Below the pieces are notes generated by a model. That model saw nothing but the letters and a program-made list of their open reading frames with translations, ran no database searches and was not told the origin of the DNA. Source: Simplicispira metamorpha (GTDB lineage: Bacteria > Pseudomonadota > Gammaproteobacteria > Burkholderiales > Burkholderiaceae_C). From it: a DNA stretch of 33,594 nt. Location: contig NZ_SLXH01000034.1 in the NCBI RefSeq assembly GCF_004341365.1, positions 1 to 33,594 on the forward strand, written 5' to 3'. Every line of letters starts with the position of its first letter. Position 1 is the stretch's first letter. The position numbers and the translations under genes were made by a program. Of the stretch, positions 1 to 8,713 are shown one piece after another.

Positions 1-50
1 ATGACTTCGAATTGTGTATGGCTGATGTCGCTTGGATAGCTCTTTCTCAT
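1..50 (-). CDS. IS5-family transposase, N-terminal fragment (runs off left edge)
   Basis: The minus strand from 50 down to 1 encodes MRKSYPSDISHTQFEV before the window ends. This matches the characteristic start of IS5-family (IS4/IS5 superfamily, DDE) transposases, which commonly begin MRKSYPSDIS followed by a QF motif. Only 16 codons are visible, so the catalytic domain and the far terminus cannot be seen and intactness is unknown. The surrounding DNA is clearly lower in GC than the rest of the window, consistent with an acquired element. The ATG overlaps the TGA of an upstream open frame as ATGA. Family assignment rests on recognising the N-terminal peptide only. Confidence 0.72.
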   Translation of the reverse strand, partial: MRKSYPSDISHTQFEV

Positions 51-103
51 TTCCCGAGCTTCTCATGATCCCGGAAGACTTTGAACACGTTCTTAAACGC
101 ACA
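1..103 (-). mobile_element. Probable end of an IS5-family insertion sequence
   Basis: The transposase start at 50 implies that one IS terminus lies shortly upstream of it, to its right on the plus strand. A plausible end is the stretch reading GAACGTGTTCAAAGTC on the minus strand (about 81-96), flanked by TTAA, but the partner inverted repeat is outside the window. The exact boundary and target duplication are therefore inferred, not seen. Confidence 0.4.
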
Positions 104-235
104 AAAATAAGGCAACAAAACTTCACATTTCGCACGGATGCTATCAGTAAGATAGTTCCGTAGCCAAGGCTTTTCCTCCCACCAAGCTGCGGCGTCGTTG
201 TCAAAAGCAGACGCTTTTATCTGGTATAGCTTGCG
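47..235 (-). other. Open frame remnant upstream of the transposase, no start codon
   Basis: Between a TAA at 236-238 and the TGA at 47-49 the minus strand stays open for about 62 codons. It reads as a hydrophilic, aromatic-rich peptide containing AAAWWEEKPWLRNYLTDSI and ending FRDHEKLGK. There is no ATG or GTG start. It could be the 3' part of a gene truncated by the insertion sequence, with its last codons supplied by the element, or chance in low-GC DNA. I do not recognise the protein. The rest of the interval up to 350 contains the mrcA promoter region and no other gene. Confidence 0.25.
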
Positions 236-318
236 TTATTCAAGCAACAGAACACTGCTCTGGCAGCGGTGTTCGGCGAGCTGGTTTCTTGCCTTCCCTC
301 CATGAACCCCGGCATTTT

Positions 319-324
319 TATAAT
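319..324 (+). promoter_or_regulatory. Perfect -10 box for mrcA
   Basis: A consensus TATAAT lies 27 bp before the mrcA start codon. No good -35 hexamer is present at 16-18 bp spacing; TTGCCT at 289-294 is too far upstream. The call rests on the -10 and its position. The gene's ribosome-binding site is probably GGAGC at 342-346. Confidence 0.5.
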
Positions 325-350
325 GCGCGTTCTTATCCAATCGGAGCGTT

Positions 351-2765
351 ATGCCGCCCCCCGCACCCCCCACCGAAAACCAACACCCAAATCCTGGCCT
401 TGATAAAAAAGACCGCCCCAAAAAACGGCATTGGTTTGTACGCTTGACGTTGTGGTCCATCGGGCTGGTGGTGGCTGGTGCCTTGGCAGTGGCACTGGTG
501 GTGGGCGTGGCTCTGGCCATGGCCTACCCCAATCTGCCAGACGTATCCGAGCTGGCTGACTACCGACCCAAGCTGCCGCTGCGCGTGTACTCAGCTGAAG
601 GTGCTTTGCTAGGCGAATTTGGAGAAGAACGCCGAAACTTGACACCGATCAAGGACATCCCAGAAGTAATGAAAGATGCCGTTCTGGCGATTGAAGACAC
701 CCGTTTCTTTCAACATGGAGGTGTCGATTACAAAGGTGTTTTGCGCGCGGGCTTGGCTAATCTCGGAAGGGTTAAAAGCCAAGGGGCATCCACCATCACC
801 ATGCAGGTTGCCCGTAATGTTTATTTGTCATCAGAAAAAACATTTACGAGAAAAATTTACGAAATATTACTAACATTCAAACTAGAGCATTTGCTGACCA
901 AAGATCAGATTCTTGAGATTTACATGAATCAGATTTATTTGGGCAACCGTGCTTATGGTTTTGCAGCAGCCTCCGAGGCTTACTTTGGCAAACCTTTGAA
1001 ACAGGTCTCGGTGGCTGAGGCCGCCATGCTGGCTGGCCTGCCAAAAGCGCCATCCGCGTACAACCCCATCAGCAATCCCAAGCGGGCACGGGTACGCCAG
1101 CTGCACATCATTGACCGCATGGAAGAAAGCGGCTTTATCACCAGCGAACAAGCGGCAGCCGCGCGCACGGAAGAACTGCAAATCCGTACCGGGCCGGACA
1201 ACACTCGCGTGCATGCAGAGTACGTGGCTGAAATGACCCGGCAACTGATTTTTGCGCAATACGGCAACGAGGCCTACACGCGCGGACTGAACGTCTACAC
1301 CACACTCAGCGCAGGCGACCAGGAAGCCGCATACCGCGCACTGCGCCGCGGCATCATGGACTACGAGCGCAGACAGCACTACCGGGGGCCAGAGAAATTT
1401 GTCAATCTCCCCACTTCAGCGCAAGAGCGCGAGGATGTGATCGATGACACCTTGGCAGACCATCCAGACAACGGCGACGTGATGTCGGCGATGGTGCTGG
1501 AAGCCAGCCCGCGCAAAATCGTCGCTGCACGCCAGAATGGCGACAACATCGAGATCACGGGCGAGGGTCTCAAGCCTGCCCAATCCGGTCTGAGCGACAA
1601 AGCCCCCCCCAATATCAAGCTGCGCCCTGGCGCGGTGATCCGCATCACCAAAACACCTAAAAATACCTGGGAGATCACGCAGTTGCCCGAAGTGGAGGGT
1701 GCGTTGGTGGCCATCGACCCCCGCAGTGGTGCCATCAAGGCACTGGTGGGTGGTTTCGATTTCGATAAAAACAAGTTCAACCACGCTACCCAAGCTTGGC
1801 GCCAACCGGGCTCCAGTTTCAAGCCATTCATCTATTCAGCAGCCCTGGAAAAAGGCTTTACGCCAGCGACAGTCATCAACGATGGGCCTCTTTTCTTTGA
1901 TGCGGGCGTTACCGGCGGCCAACCCTGGGAGCCCAAGAACTACGATGGCAAGTACGACGGCCCCATGACCATGCGTACGGGCTTGGCACGGTCCAAAAAC
2001 ATGGTTTCGATTCGCATATTGCAAGCCGTAGGCCCCAAAAATGGCCAGGCATGGGTCTCGCGGTTTGGGTTTGATGCAGAAAAACATCCAGCCTACCTCA
2101 CGATGGCTTTGGGGGCTGGATCGGTCACTCCCATGCAAATGGCCGTGGGATATTCTGTATTCGCGAACGGTGGCTACCGCGTGAACCCTTGGTTGATCGC
2201 CAAGGTCACTGACCACAAAGGCCGGGTCATTTCGGAAACGCGTCCGCCGGTGCTGGAGGAGCAAGAGCGTGCGATTGATGCCCGCAATGCGTTTGTGATG
2301 GACAGCCTGCTGCAAGAGGTGACGCGGTCGGGCACTGCTGCACGCGCCCAATCGACCCTCAAACGCCCTGACCTGTACGGCAAAACCGGCACCACCAATG
2401 ACTCCGTGGACGCTTGGTTTGCCGGATTTCAACCCTCTCTGACCGCCGTGACCTGGATTGGTTACGACACACCGCGCAATCTTGGTAGCCGGGAAACGGG
2501 GGGGGGACTGAGCCTGCCCGTCTGGATTTCTTTCATGGAGCGGGCATTGAAGGGAGTCCCTGTGATGGAACCCACTGTGCCCCCAGGCGTGGTGAACGTG
2601 GGCGGCGAATGGTTCTATGAAGAATATGCGCGCAACGCAGGCGTTTCCAGCTTAGGACTGGAAAATCGCTCCAGCACCAACCCCAGCACTGCAACGGCCA
2701 CCGCACCAGATGACGCACCGGTCACTGAAGAGCGCAAGCGGATTCTGGATCTTTTCCGCAACTGA
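351..2765 (+). CDS. mrcA: Penicillin-binding protein 1A (bifunctional transglycosylase/transpeptidase)
   Basis: Class A PBP that polymerises lipid II into glycan strands and cross-links peptide stems at the outer face of the inner membrane. The 804-residue protein has a short basic cytoplasmic N-terminus and one membrane anchor at about residues 28-58. A GT51 transglycosylase domain follows, with the EDTRFF motif (catalytic Glu115), QGASTITMQ at about 144-152 and the RKIYEI segment. After an OB-like insert comes the transpeptidase domain, with SSFK (nucleophile Ser488), SKN, and KTGTT near residue 680. All catalytic motifs are intact and the length is usual for PBP1A. The start at 351 has a plausible ribosome-binding site and sits after a TATAAT box. 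In related genomes the pil operon usually lies divergently upstream; here the upstream DNA holds IS sequence instead. Confidence 0.96.
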   Translation: MPPPAPPTENQHPNPGLDKKDRPKKRHWFVRLTLWSIGLVVAGALAVALVVGVALAMAYPNLPDVSELADYRPKLPLRVYSAEGALLGEFGEERRNLTPIKDIPEVMKDAVLAIEDTRFFQHGGVDYKGVLRAGLANLGRVKSQGASTITMQVARNVYLSSEKTFTRKIYEILLTFKLEHLLTKDQILEIYMNQIYLGNRAYGFAAASEAYFGKPLKQVSVAEAAMLAGLPKAPSAYNPISNPKRARVRQLHIIDRMEESGFITSEQAAAARTEELQIRTGPDNTRVHAEYVAEMTRQLIFAQYGNEAYTRGLNVYTTLSAGDQEAAYRALRRGIMDYERRQHYRGPEKFVNLPTSAQEREDVIDDTLADHPDNGDVMSAMVLEASPRKIVAARQNGDNIEITGEGLKPAQSGLSDKAPPNIKLRPGAVIRITKTPKNTWEITQLPEVEGALVAIDPRSGAIKALVGGFDFDKNKFNHATQAWRQPGSSFKPFIYSAALEKGFTPATVINDGPLFFDAGVTGGQPWEPKNYDGKYDGPMTMRTGLARSKNMVSIRILQAVGPKNGQAWVSRFGFDAEKHPAYLTMALGAGSVTPMQMAVGYSVFANGGYRVNPWLIAKVTDHKGRVISETRPPVLEEQERAIDARNAFVMDSLLQEVTRSGTAARAQSTLKRPDLYGKTGTTNDSVDAWFAGFQPSLTAVTWIGYDTPRNLGSRETGGGLSLPVWISFMERALKGVPVMEPTVPPGVVNVGGEWFYEEYARNAGVSSLGLENRSSTNPSTATATAPDDAPVTEERKRILDLFRN

Positions 2766-2773
2766 ACCGTGAC

Positions 2774-3103
2774 TCACTCTGTAAACCGCAGTGCCATGCC
2801 CGACTGGGCAGAAGCATCGCGGCTGAGGTGCTCAAAGAACTCCCCGCTGCCCTTGGTGCATTGCCAGCACCTACCATCGAAGCGGTAGTGGTAACCGCCA
2901 GATTTGGCGGCCATCCAGATTTCATGCAACGGCTTTTGCTGGTTGATGATGATCTGGCTGCCATTGCGAAACGTCAATGTGACCATGCCACCAGTACGCT
3001 GGTTGTCTACATCCGCATCAGTGGAGTCATTGATGCGGTCACAGTTTTGTTCGACGGCCAGTAGCAGCCGTTCAGCGCAGGCCAGGAATTCGAGGTCGGT
3101 CAT
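2774..3103 (-). CDS. cyaY: Iron donor protein CyaY (bacterial frataxin)
   Basis: Small cytosolic iron-binding protein that modulates iron supply to IscU/IscS in Fe-S cluster assembly. From the MTDLEF start the product is 109 residues, normal for CyaY. It shows the acidic first helix, with the stretch [12 protein letters not shown], then the beta-sheet signature [17 protein letters not shown] followed by [19 protein letters not shown], which is diagnostic of the family. The frame stays open further upstream (Met codons at 3115 and 3133), but homologues typically start at MTDLE. The longer starts would overlap or abut lptM, which begins on the other strand at 3116. It is convergent with mrcA, with 8 bp between the stop codons. 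Confidence 0.93.
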   Translation of the reverse strand: MTDLEFLACAERLLLAVEQNCDRINDSTDADVDNQRTGGMVTLTFRNGSQIIINQQKPLHEIWMAAKSGGYHYRFDGRCWQCTKGSGEFFEHLSRDASAQSGMALRFTE

Positions 3104-3115
3104 TACAATTTGCAT

Positions 3116-3280
3116 ATGTTGAAAGCGTCCCAAATTCTAGTCAGGGGTATTGCCCTTGTTGCCAGCGTGGCAGCCTTGTGTGCCTGCGGCCAACGCGGCC
3201 CGCTTTATTTACCCAACGATGCATCGGCCCCCAAGGGCACCGCCACCGCGCCAGCGCAGCCACCGACCCGGCCGCAGTGA
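3116..3280 (+). CDS. lptM: LptM-type lipoprotein (LPS translocon maturation chaperone, YifL family)
   Basis: A 54-residue ORF with a lipoprotein signal peptide (residues 1-23, hydrophobic [13 protein letters not shown]). The lipid-attachment cysteine (Cys24) is followed by the family signature [10 protein letters not shown]. In E. coli LptM helps LptD reach its correct disulfide pattern in the outer-membrane LPS translocon. Location directly upstream of lysA is the usual betaproteobacterial arrangement and supports the call. The tail is proline-, alanine- and threonine-rich. No Shine-Dalgarno sequence can be seen, because the start lies only 12 bp from the divergent cyaY start. Confidence 0.9.
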   Translation: MLKASQILVRGIALVASVAALCACGQRGPLYLPNDASAPKGTATAPAQPPTRPQ

Positions 3281-3332
3281 TTCACTCTGCAAGCTGCCTC
3301 CTTCTCCTTCCCCTGCTACACCTCTCTTTCCC

Positions 3333-4622
3333 ATGACGCACACTGCATTGCCCGGTCATCCCCATATTGCCTACCGTGGCCAGGATTTGTTCATTGAAGA
3401 CCTTCCGGTCAGTGCGTTGGCGCAGGCCCACGGCACGCCCCTCTTCGTTTACTCGCAAGCGTCCATGCAGTCGGCGCTGGCCGCCTACCAGCGCGGTTTT
3501 GCGGGCCGCCAGGTGCAGATCTGCTACGCCATGAAGGCGAACTCCTCCCTGGCATTGCTGCAATTTTTTGCCCGGCAAGGCTGCGGTTTTGACATCGTGT
3601 CTGGCGGCGAACTCGAACGTGTACTGGCCGCTGGCGGTGATGCGAGCAAGGTGATCTTTTCCGGGGTGGGCAAAACCCGCGCTGAAATGCAGCAAGCCCT
3701 GCAAGCTGGCATCTTGTGCTTCAACGTCGAAAGCGAAGCCGAGCTCGAAGTGCTCAATGATGTGGCAGTGGCCATGGGCACACAGGCGCCCATCAGCATC
3801 CGCGTCAACCCCAACGTCGATCCCAAGACCCACCCGTACATTTCCACTGGCCTCAAGGGCAACAAATTCGGGGTAGCACATGAGCGCGCCCTGGCCACCT
3901 ACCAGCGCGCTGCTGCGCTGCCGGGCATCCGCGTCACGGGTATCGACTGCCATATCGGCTCCCAAATCACCGACGCCACGCCCTACCTGGACGCTGCCGA
4001 TCGCGTGCTGGATCTGATCGAAGCCATCGAAGCCGCTGGCATTGCCATCCACCACATTGACTTTGGTGGCGGCCTGGGCATCAACTACAACGGCGACACC
4101 CCACCTGCTGCCGATGATCTGTGGCACCAGTTACTGGCCAAGATGGACGCCCGTGGCTTTGGAGACCGCCAGTTCCTGATCGAGCCTGGCCGGTCGCTGG
4201 TGGGCAACGCCGGCCTGTGTGTGACCCAGGTGCTCTACCTCAAGCCAGGCGAAGAAAAAAACTTCTGCATCGTAGATGCCGCCATGAACGACCTGCCCCG
4301 CCCCGCCATGTACCAGGCCTTTCACGGCATCGTGCCGCTGCAAGCACGTGCGGAGACTCCCCAGGTGTACGACGTAGTAGGCCCCGTGTGCGAGAGCGGT
4401 GATTGGCTGGGACGTGATCGCACCCTGGCCGTGCATGAAGGTGACCACTTGGCGGTGCTGTCAGCTGGCGCATACTGCATGTCCATGTCCAGTAACTACA
4501 ACACCCGTGGGCGCGCTGCCGAAGTGCTGGTGAGCGGCCACAGCGCGCACCTGATCCGCGAGCGCGAAACCGCAGCCGACACCTTCCGCGGTGAAAAACT
4601 CTTGCCCGCCGCACCGCTTTGA
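3333..4622 (+). CDS. lysA: Diaminopimelate decarboxylase
   Basis: PLP-dependent fold type III decarboxylase that converts meso-diaminopimelate to L-lysine, the last step of lysine synthesis. The 429-residue product has the N-terminal TIM barrel with the PLP lysine in YAMKANS (Lys68), the GLKGNKFGV and DCHIGSQ motifs and the phosphate-binding GGGLGI. The C-terminal beta domain holds VCESGDWLG, which donates active-site residues across the dimer, and a Tyr-containing SAGAY motif. The frame stays open back to 3150, but the chosen ATG gives the family N-terminus and leaves lptM free. The 52-bp gap to lptM suggests co-transcription. Confidence 0.96.
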   Translation: MTHTALPGHPHIAYRGQDLFIEDLPVSALAQAHGTPLFVYSQASMQSALAAYQRGFAGRQVQICYAMKANSSLALLQFFARQGCGFDIVSGGELERVLAAGGDASKVIFSGVGKTRAEMQQALQAGILCFNVESEAELEVLNDVAVAMGTQAPISIRVNPNVDPKTHPYISTGLKGNKFGVAHERALATYQRAAALPGIRVTGIDCHIGSQITDATPYLDAADRVLDLIEAIEAAGIAIHHIDFGGGLGINYNGDTPPAADDLWHQLLAKMDARGFGDRQFLIEPGRSLVGNAGLCVTQVLYLKPGEEKNFCIVDAAMNDLPRPAMYQAFHGIVPLQARAETPQVYDVVGPVCESGDWLGRDRTLAVHEGDHLAVLSAGAYCMSMSSNYNTRGRAAEVLVSGHSAHLIRERETAADTFRGEKLLPAAPL

Positions 4623-4703
4623 CATCCGTCATCGCCTTGACATTCATTAACCGCCCCATCGAGGCCCCATCAGAGTCCGTGCTTTACTGCATCGCAACCA
4701 TCC

Positions 4704-5531
4704 ATGCCCATTGAACTCTATCGCGACAAAAATCATGCCTGCTATATGTTCACCGACCTCGTCGAAGAAGATGGGCAGGCGGTGCAGGCCAACCAGTTCC
4801 TGATCGTCGATGACGACACGGGCGCCATCATCGACCCCGGTGGCAACTTGGCTTACAACGAGCTGTACATGGGCATGCTGAAGCACTTTCCGCCCCAAAA
4901 GCTCTCGTACCTTCTCGCCTCGCACGCCGACCCCGACATCATTGCATCGCTGGACCGCTGGCTCTCCAGCACCAAGGCGCTGCTAGTGATTTCGCGCATG
5001 TGGGAACGCTTTGTGCCCCACTTCACCAAAACCGGCAAAACCGAGAACCGGGTGATTGGCGTGCCCGATGGTGGTGGCCGCCTGCCGCTGGGGCGCCACG
5101 AACTGTGGCTGCTGCCAGCGCACTTCATGCACTCGGAGGGCAACTTCCAGTTTTATGACCCGGTGAGCCGCATCCTGTTCACTGGGGACTTGGGGGTCTC
5201 CATGATGAGCGGCGCCCAGGCTGCCAAGCCGGTCACTGATTTCAAAGCCCACATCCCGCTGATGGAAGGCTTTCACAAGCGCTATATGGTCTCAAACAAG
5301 ATCATGCGCCTGTGGGCGCAAATGGCCCGCCAGCTCGATATCTCCATGATCGTGCCCCAGCATGGCGCTCCCATCATGGGCGCGCAGGCCATCAGCGACT
5401 TCATCAACTGGATTGAGGGCTTGACCTGCGGTATCGACCTGTTTGATGACCGCGCCTACCAACTGCCCAGCGCCACCATTGACCCGGTAGTGGGCAAGGC
5501 ACGCCCCACACTGCGGCCTGTCACTGCCTGA
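4704..5531 (+). CDS. Metallo-beta-lactamase-fold protein, oxygen-binding di-iron (ODP/flavodiiron-like) family
   Basis: 275 residues consisting of a single MBL-fold domain, without the flavodoxin domain of full flavodiiron proteins. The metal ligand pattern is HxDxD (His74, Asp76, Asp78), His140/His143 in PAHFMHSEGN, Asp162 in FTGDLG, and His220 in PQHG. This is the order seen in di-iron flavodiiron and ODP proteins, which bind or reduce oxygen. The substrate is unknown, and an oxygen-sensing or oxygen-scavenging role is inference from the family. It is the last plus-strand gene before the convergent msrPQ operon and is separated from lysA by 81 bp with no recognisable ribosome-binding site. 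Confidence 0.75.
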   Translation: MPIELYRDKNHACYMFTDLVEEDGQAVQANQFLIVDDDTGAIIDPGGNLAYNELYMGMLKHFPPQKLSYLLASHADPDIIASLDRWLSSTKALLVISRMWERFVPHFTKTGKTENRVIGVPDGGGRLPLGRHELWLLPAHFMHSEGNFQFYDPVSRILFTGDLGVSMMSGAQAAKPVTDFKAHIPLMEGFHKRYMVSNKIMRLWAQMARQLDISMIVPQHGAPIMGAQAISDFINWIEGLTCGIDLFDDRAYQLPSATIDPVVGKARPTLRPVTA

Positions 5532-5543
5532 TTTAGAGAAAAA

Positions 5544-5600
5544 GTGCCCCAAAGGCTTTCTGGAAGGGCGCCAGCAGCTATTAATTAAATAGCAAATTTC
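5544..5600 (-). repeat. Dispersed palindromic element, copy R1
   Basis: On the minus strand this copy reads ATTTGCTATTTAATTAATAG, then CTGCTGGCGCC and a weaker right half. It lies in the 88-bp gap between two convergent genes, the MBL-fold gene and msrQ. The left half shares GCTATT-N(5-6)-ATAGCTGCT with copy R2. No gene is present in the gap. Confidence 0.6.
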
Positions 5601-5619
5601 ATCCACTGCTCTGGAACGA

Positions 5620-6249
5620 TCAGGGCATTGGGTGGTATTTTTTATGGCGCTGGCGCCACCCATGGCGTATGCGCCAGCCGAGCAAACCGGCCAACAAGGC
5701 GCCATACCACAGCACCTCGGCAAAGTCGTTTTTTCCCGCGCGCATCCAGAAGAAATGCAGGATCCCCAGCACCGCTACGACGTACACCGACCTGTGCAGT
5801 GCCCGCCAACGCGCCGCACCCAACCAGCGTATGGCACGGTGGGGCGACGTGGCCGCCAGCACCGCCAGCAGGAGCAGCGCCAGCGTGCCCACCAGGATGA
5901 ACGGCCGTTTGGCAATGTCGTGCACGATCTCGCCCACATCCAGCCCCATGTCGAACCAGGCGTAAGCCAGCAGGTGCAAGACGCCGTAGAAAAAAACAAA
6001 CAACCCCAGCATGCGCCGGAACCGGGCCAGCGCGGGGGTACCGGTGGCAATGCGCAGCGGCGTCACGGCCAGCACCAGGCACAAAAAGCGCAGCGTCCAA
6101 TCGCCCAGGTCACGGATCAGTGCTTCAGCGGGGTTGGCGCCCAGTTGGTCGGTGACAGCGGCGTAGACCAACCAGGCCAACGGCACCAGCGACAACGCAA
6201 ACAGCAGCGGCTTGGCTGCGCGGTGGAGCAGCATTTTTTGAACGTCCAT
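5620..6249 (-). CDS. msrQ: MsrQ, haem-binding membrane subunit of periplasmic methionine-sulfoxide reductase
   Basis: Inner-membrane b-type cytochrome (YedZ family) that passes electrons from the quinone pool or a cytosolic reductase to MsrP. The 209-residue protein has about six hydrophobic helices with histidines in conserved places (FYGVLHLLAY, RALHRSVYVVAVLGILHFFW). The chosen start, MDVQKMLLHR at 6249, has AAAGG about 6 bp upstream; the frame is open to 6276. It begins 55 bp after the msrP stop on the same strand, the standard msrPQ order. Confidence 0.93.
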   Translation of the reverse strand: MDVQKMLLHRAAKPLLFALSLVPLAWLVYAAVTDQLGANPAEALIRDLGDWTLRFLCLVLAVTPLRIATGTPALARFRRMLGLFVFFYGVLHLLAYAWFDMGLDVGEIVHDIAKRPFILVGTLALLLLAVLAATSPHRAIRWLGAARWRALHRSVYVVAVLGILHFFWMRAGKNDFAEVLWYGALLAGLLGWRIRHGWRQRHKKYHPMP

Positions 6250-6304
6250 CAGCACCCTTTTGCCAACTGCTGGCACCTGACAGCGCGTGCAAGGCCTGCC
6301 ACGG

Positions 6305-7300
6305 TCAATAAAACTTTTTCAAGTCCATGCCTGCGTAGAGCTGGCCTACCTGGGCCTCGTAGCCATTGAACATCAAAGTTTTGCGCTTTTTCGCAAACAG
6401 ACCACCTTCCCCAATGCGCCGCTCGCTGGCCTGGCTCCAGCGGGGATGATCGACATTGGGGTTGACGTTGGAATAAAAGCCGTATTCGTTGCGCGCCGCC
6501 TTGTTCCAGGCGGTGCCGGGCTCCTGGTCGGTGAAGCGGATTTTGACAATGCTCTTGGCGCTCTTGAAGCCGTACTTCCAAGGCACCACGAGGCGCACGG
6601 GGGCACCGTTCTGGTTGGGGAGCACCTCTCCGTACATGCCAAAGGCCAGCAGCGTCAGTGGGTGCATGGCCTCGTCCATGCGCAAGCCTTCGGTGTAAGG
6701 CCAATCCAGCACGCGCGAACCGACAAAAGGCATGGTTTTTTTGTCGGCCAGCGTGACAAACTCGACGTATTTGGCGCTGCCCAGCGGCTCCACGCGCTTG
6801 ATCAGTTCTGCCAGCGAGTACCCCACCCACGGAATGACCATCGACCAGCCTTCGACACAGCGCAGACGGTAAATGCGCTCTTCCTGGGCACTGAGCTTGA
6901 GCAGGTCTTCGATGCCATATTGACCCGGTTTTTTCACCAACCCTTCAATAGCCACCGTCCAGGGCGTGGTCTTGAGCGTATGGGCGTTGCGCGCCGGGTC
7001 GGCCTTGTCAGTGCCAAACTCATAGAAATTGTTGTAGCTGCTGGCGTCTTGGTAGCTGGTCAGTTTCTCGACTGTCGTGGCGCCCGGCACAGCAGACGGC
7101 ACACCCGGCAGCGGCGCATGTTTGCCTGGCCTGGCAGCCTGCGCCAGCGCATCACGCTGGGCCCAGCTGGCCAGGGCAGCGCCAGCGACACCACCGGCCA
7201 TGGCACGCAACAGGGTTCGCCGGTCTTGGTATACCGAAAGCGGCGTGATGTCGCTGGGAACAGGGTGCTGGAACCCGTTGCGCGATGAGAGAAGGTGCAT
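6305..7300 (-). CDS. msrP: MsrP, periplasmic protein-methionine-sulfoxide reductase catalytic subunit
   Basis: Molybdopterin enzyme (YedY, sulfite-oxidase fold) that repairs oxidised methionines in periplasmic proteins. It has 331 residues. The N-terminus carries a twin-arginine signal ([12 protein letters not shown], about residues 26-37, then an alanine-rich h-region), so it is exported folded by Tat. The molybdenum-ligating cysteine is Cys148 in [10 protein letters not shown]. Conserved [20 protein letters not shown] and [17 protein letters not shown] segments are present. AGGA lies about 8 bp before the ATG. The product depends on msrQ downstream for electrons. In E. coli the homologue responds to HOCl stress; no such regulator is visible here. 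Confidence 0.95.
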   Translation of the reverse strand: MHLLSSRNGFQHPVPSDITPLSVYQDRRTLLRAMAGGVAGAALASWAQRDALAQAARPGKHAPLPGVPSAVPGATTVEKLTSYQDASSYNNFYEFGTDKADPARNAHTLKTTPWTVAIEGLVKKPGQYGIEDLLKLSAQEERIYRLRCVEGWSMVIPWVGYSLAELIKRVEPLGSAKYVEFVTLADKKTMPFVGSRVLDWPYTEGLRMDEAMHPLTLLAFGMYGEVLPNQNGAPVRLVVPWKYGFKSAKSIVKIRFTDQEPGTAWNKAARNEYGFYSNVNPNVDHPRWSQASERRIGEGGLFAKKRKTLMFNGYEAQVGQLYAGMDLKKFY

Positions 7301-7369
7301 GGTGAATTCCTGAATGGCCTCAAGGGGTGGCGCCAGCGTTCAGCGCCCCGGGAAGGACTCACCTGGCGA

Positions 7370-8713
7370 TTACAAGGTTCCGTAACTGTGCAGACCAGAC
7401 AGGAACATGTTGACGCCCAAGAAGGCGAACGTCGTCACCGCCAGCCCCACCAGCGCCCACCAGGCTGACACGGTACCGCGCAGGCCTTTCATCAGGCGCA
7501 TGTGCAGCCAGGCTGCGTAGTTGAGCCACACAATCAGCGCCCAGGTTTCTTTGGGATCCCAGCTCCAGTAGCCGCCCCAGGCCTCGGCAGCCCACAAGGC
7601 CCCCAGCACGGTGGCGATGGTGAAAAAGGCAAAGCCGACGGCAATCGACTTGTACATGACATCGTCCAGCAACTCCAGCGCGGGGAGCTTGGCGGCAATG
7701 CGCTGGCGTCCGAACAAAATAGCGCCGACGATCAGCGCCGAAATGCCAAAGTACACCATCCAGTAGCTGCCGCCATTGGCGCCCGCAACGGGCCGAAACA
7801 CCACCGGCTCAAAGCACAGCACCACACCCAGCAGCCACAGCGGCGCCAGTTTGTACCAGCGCGTTTCACCAGCAGACTGCTTGATCAGGTAGGCAAAGGC
7901 CACCATGGCTGCCAGGGCAAAAGTGCCATAGCCAATGAAGTTGGCAGGCACATGCAGCTTCATCCACCAGCTTTTCAGGGCGGGCACCAAAGGCTGGATT
8001 TCATGGGCTTCACGCACCACGGTGTACCAGAGCAAAAAGCCCACCGCCGCACTGACCACCAGCATGACAAAGCTGCCCAGAGCGCGGGTACGGTACTGCT
8101 CTTCGTAGTACAGGTAAAACAGCGCCGTCATCCAGCAGAACATGACGAACACTTCGTAGAGGTTGCTGACCGGGATGTGGCCCACATCGGCGCCGACCAG
8201 GTAGCTCTCATACCAGCGCACCAGCGTACCGATCAGCGCCATGGCCACGGCCACCCAGGCTAGGCGCGAAGCGATCAGCGACATGGTGGCCCCCTCGCCA
8301 CGCGCAAACATGCTGATCCAGTAGAAGGCCGTGCTCATGAAGAACAACATGCTCATCCACAAAATGGCCGATTGGCTGGACAGGAAATACTTGAGCCAGA
8401 ACACCGTGTCGGCACGGGCCAGGCTGCCTGCACTGCCGTCGTCGTAGAGGCTGATGGCCAGCAAGGCACACCCGGCTGCCACCAGCATCAGCGCCCGCAG
8501 TGGTCGCCAGAACCAGCCCAGCCAGATAGTGGCCGGAATGGAGCCCAACAAAATACCTTTTTCATAGCCATCCATGAACGCGGCATAGCGCTGCAAGGCA
8601 AACAGTCCGCCGCCCAACACCAAGGCAGCAAAAAGCCAGTCGAACCAGTTGCGCCGTGACAGAAAACTCTCGTTCAAAGTCAACGTGGTCGTGGTGGTGG
8701 TAGCCGTGTTCAT
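7370..8713 (-). CDS. ccsB: Cytochrome c biogenesis protein CcsB (CcsA/ResC-type haem transporter and ligase)
   Basis: Polytopic inner-membrane protein of System II cytochrome c maturation that forms the haem delivery and ligation complex with ResB. It has 447 residues with many hydrophobic segments and the diagnostic tryptophan-rich WWD motif GGYWSWDPKETWALIVW at about residues 380-396. Flanking histidines serve as haem ligands in this family. The N-terminus has a threonine run (TATTTTTTLTL). The start overlaps the resB stop by 4 bp (ATGA, 8710-8713), indicating translational coupling. Confidence 0.95.
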   Translation of the reverse strand: MNTATTTTTTLTLNESFLSRRNWFDWLFAALVLGGGLFALQRYAAFMDGYEKGILLGSIPATIWLGWFWRPLRALMLVAAGCALLAISLYDDGSAGSLARADTVFWLKYFLSSQSAILWMSMLFFMSTAFYWISMFARGEGATMSLIASRLAWVAVAMALIGTLVRWYESYLVGADVGHIPVSNLYEVFVMFCWMTALFYLYYEEQYRTRALGSFVMLVVSAAVGFLLWYTVVREAHEIQPLVPALKSWWMKLHVPANFIGYGTFALAAMVAFAYLIKQSAGETRWYKLAPLWLLGVVLCFEPVVFRPVAGANGGSYWMVYFGISALIVGAILFGRQRIAAKLPALELLDDVMYKSIAVGFAFFTIATVLGALWAAEAWGGYWSWDPKETWALIVWLNYAAWLHMRLMKGLRGTVSAWWALVGLAVTTFAFLGVNMFLSGLHSYGTL

